From: Clostridia bacterium | GTDB lineage: Bacteria > Bacillota_A > Clostridia > Oscillospirales > CAG-272 | Assembly: GCA_017631775.1 (NCBI GenBank) | Contig: JAGBSQ010000021.1 | Coordinates: 1-16,373, forward strand | Direction of reading: 5' to 3' | DNA length: 16,373 nucleotides | In this document: positions 16,062 to 16,373 of the stretch, piece by piece | Position numbering within the stretch: position 1 is the first letter of the stretch | Layout of the letters: each line of letters opens with the position of its first letter | Translations under genes and position numbers: made by a program | Notes under the pieces: model-generated | Told to the model about the DNA's origin: nothing | The model's input: the letters and a program-made list of their open reading frames with translations, nothing else | The model's database searches: none

Positions 16062-16090
16062 TTGACTTTTTGTTGACCTTTGGTTGACCT
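16062..16090 (+). repeat. Right integrase arm-type sites: three TTGAC(C/T)T direct repeats
   Basis: TTGACTT at 16062-16068 and TTGACCT at 16073-16079 and 16084-16090 are spaced exactly 11 bp apart. They have the same orientation as the left-end set and end 97 bp from the 47-bp repeat. They lie in the leader of the integrase gene, so integrase binding could also affect its own expression. Confidence 0.75.
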
Positions 16091-16129
16091 AAAACAAGGA
16101 TTTTTTGCAAAAAATAGGTCTAAAAACAC

Positions 16130-16167
16130 AAAAAAGCCCCCAAAACGCACTGTTTTTAAGGCTTTTT
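16130..16167 (-). terminator. Terminator between the broken tRNA and the integrase gene
   Basis: AAAAAGCC and GGCTTTTT arms (16131-16138 and 16160-16167), with inner AAAAC/GTTTT pairing, form a hairpin followed by a T-run on the minus strand. It would catch transcripts entering from the tRNA promoter at 16248-16276, with read-through giving integrase mRNA. Confidence 0.65.
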
Positions 16168-16177
16168 CTTCGTTTTT

Positions 16178-16241
<64 letters not shown>

Positions 16242-16247
16242 GTGTAT

Positions 16248-16276
16248 ATTATAACATACTCTTTTCGTTTTGTCAA
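16248..16276 (-). promoter_or_regulatory. Native tRNA-Val promoter, now facing the broken tRNA and integrase
   Basis: TTGACA (16271-16276) and TATAAT (16248-16253) with a 17-base spacer. Transcription would start near 16241, only about seven bases before the tRNA 5' end, the tight spacing expected of an original tRNA promoter. The element's left end carries a near-copy. Confidence 0.85.
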
Positions 16277-16344
16277 TACTAAAATTTATTTTTTGCACAT
16301 TTAATTTTTAGATATTCCTATTCGATTACTTCCATTTGTCGGAA

Positions 16345-16373
16345 AACAAGAAAAGACCGCCCACAATCGTGGG
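16345..16373 (-). terminator. Terminator of a gene beyond the right edge (partly visible)
   Basis: CCCAC (16360-16364) and GTGGG (16369-16373) surround a four-base loop. GCGGTC and then a T-rich tract follow on the minus strand. The outer left arm of the stem is outside the window, so an unseen minus-strand gene ends to the right. Confidence 0.6.

Noticed and set aside
16101..16114. Perfect palindrome TTTTTTGCAAAAAA between the att core and right arm sites
   Set aside because: It is very AT-rich and short, so it could be chance. It may be a bend site but there is too little to annotate it.

Overview
The window looks like a chromosomal segment of a low-to-mid GC Firmicute, most likely an uncultured gut Clostridium-type anaerobe. 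This is inferred from strong AAGGAG-type ribosome binding sites, consensus sigma-A promoters (TTGACA-17-TATAAT), a CCA-encoding tRNA gene and the gene families present; no rRNA or marker gene fixes the species. Every gene I accept lies on the minus strand, so transcription runs from high to low coordinates.

Region A (1-5580) is a host carbohydrate operon. A promoter at 5552-5580 drives a GH13 alpha-glucosidase of the oligo-1,6-glucosidase type, a GH36 alpha-galactosidase (ATGA overlap), a GPH-family sugar:cation symporter (8-bp overlap) and the first 26 codons of a HAD-family phosphatase cut by the window edge. Together they would import and hydrolyse small alpha-galactosides and alpha-glucosides (melibiose, raffinose or isomaltose type) in the cytoplasm.

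Region B (about 5672-16234) is a 10.5-kb integrative element inserted in a tRNA-Val(GAC) gene. A 47-bp perfect direct repeat of the 5' part of the tRNA lies at 5672-5718 and 16188-16234. The left copy is a complete tRNA. The right copy lacks the T arm and CCA. Just inside both ends, about 97 bp from the repeat, are direct TTGACCT repeats at 11-12-bp intervals. I interpret these as arm-type sites for the tyrosine integrase encoded at 14841-16025. The element appears to have entered through the 5' half of the tRNA and to rebuild the gene with its own near-copy of the tRNA promoter (5861-5889). The original promoter (16248-16276) now faces the broken tRNA and the integrase gene.

The cargo is a type I restriction-modification operon: a small XRE-type regulator over a palindromic operator, hsdM, hsdS, two AT-rich genes of unknown function, and hsdR, ending in a clear terminator. 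Downstream is a second unit with its own perfect promoter, encoding a tandem winged-helix protein that resembles plasmid replication initiators. It is followed by about 440 bp of non-coding, inverted-repeat-rich DNA that could be an origin or transfer region. No relaxase, excisionase or structural phage gene is visible, so the element is probably a small satellite or hitchhiking defence island rather than a self-transmissible one.

Region C (16242-16373) is host DNA: the ancestral tRNA promoter and part of a terminator for a gene beyond the right edge.
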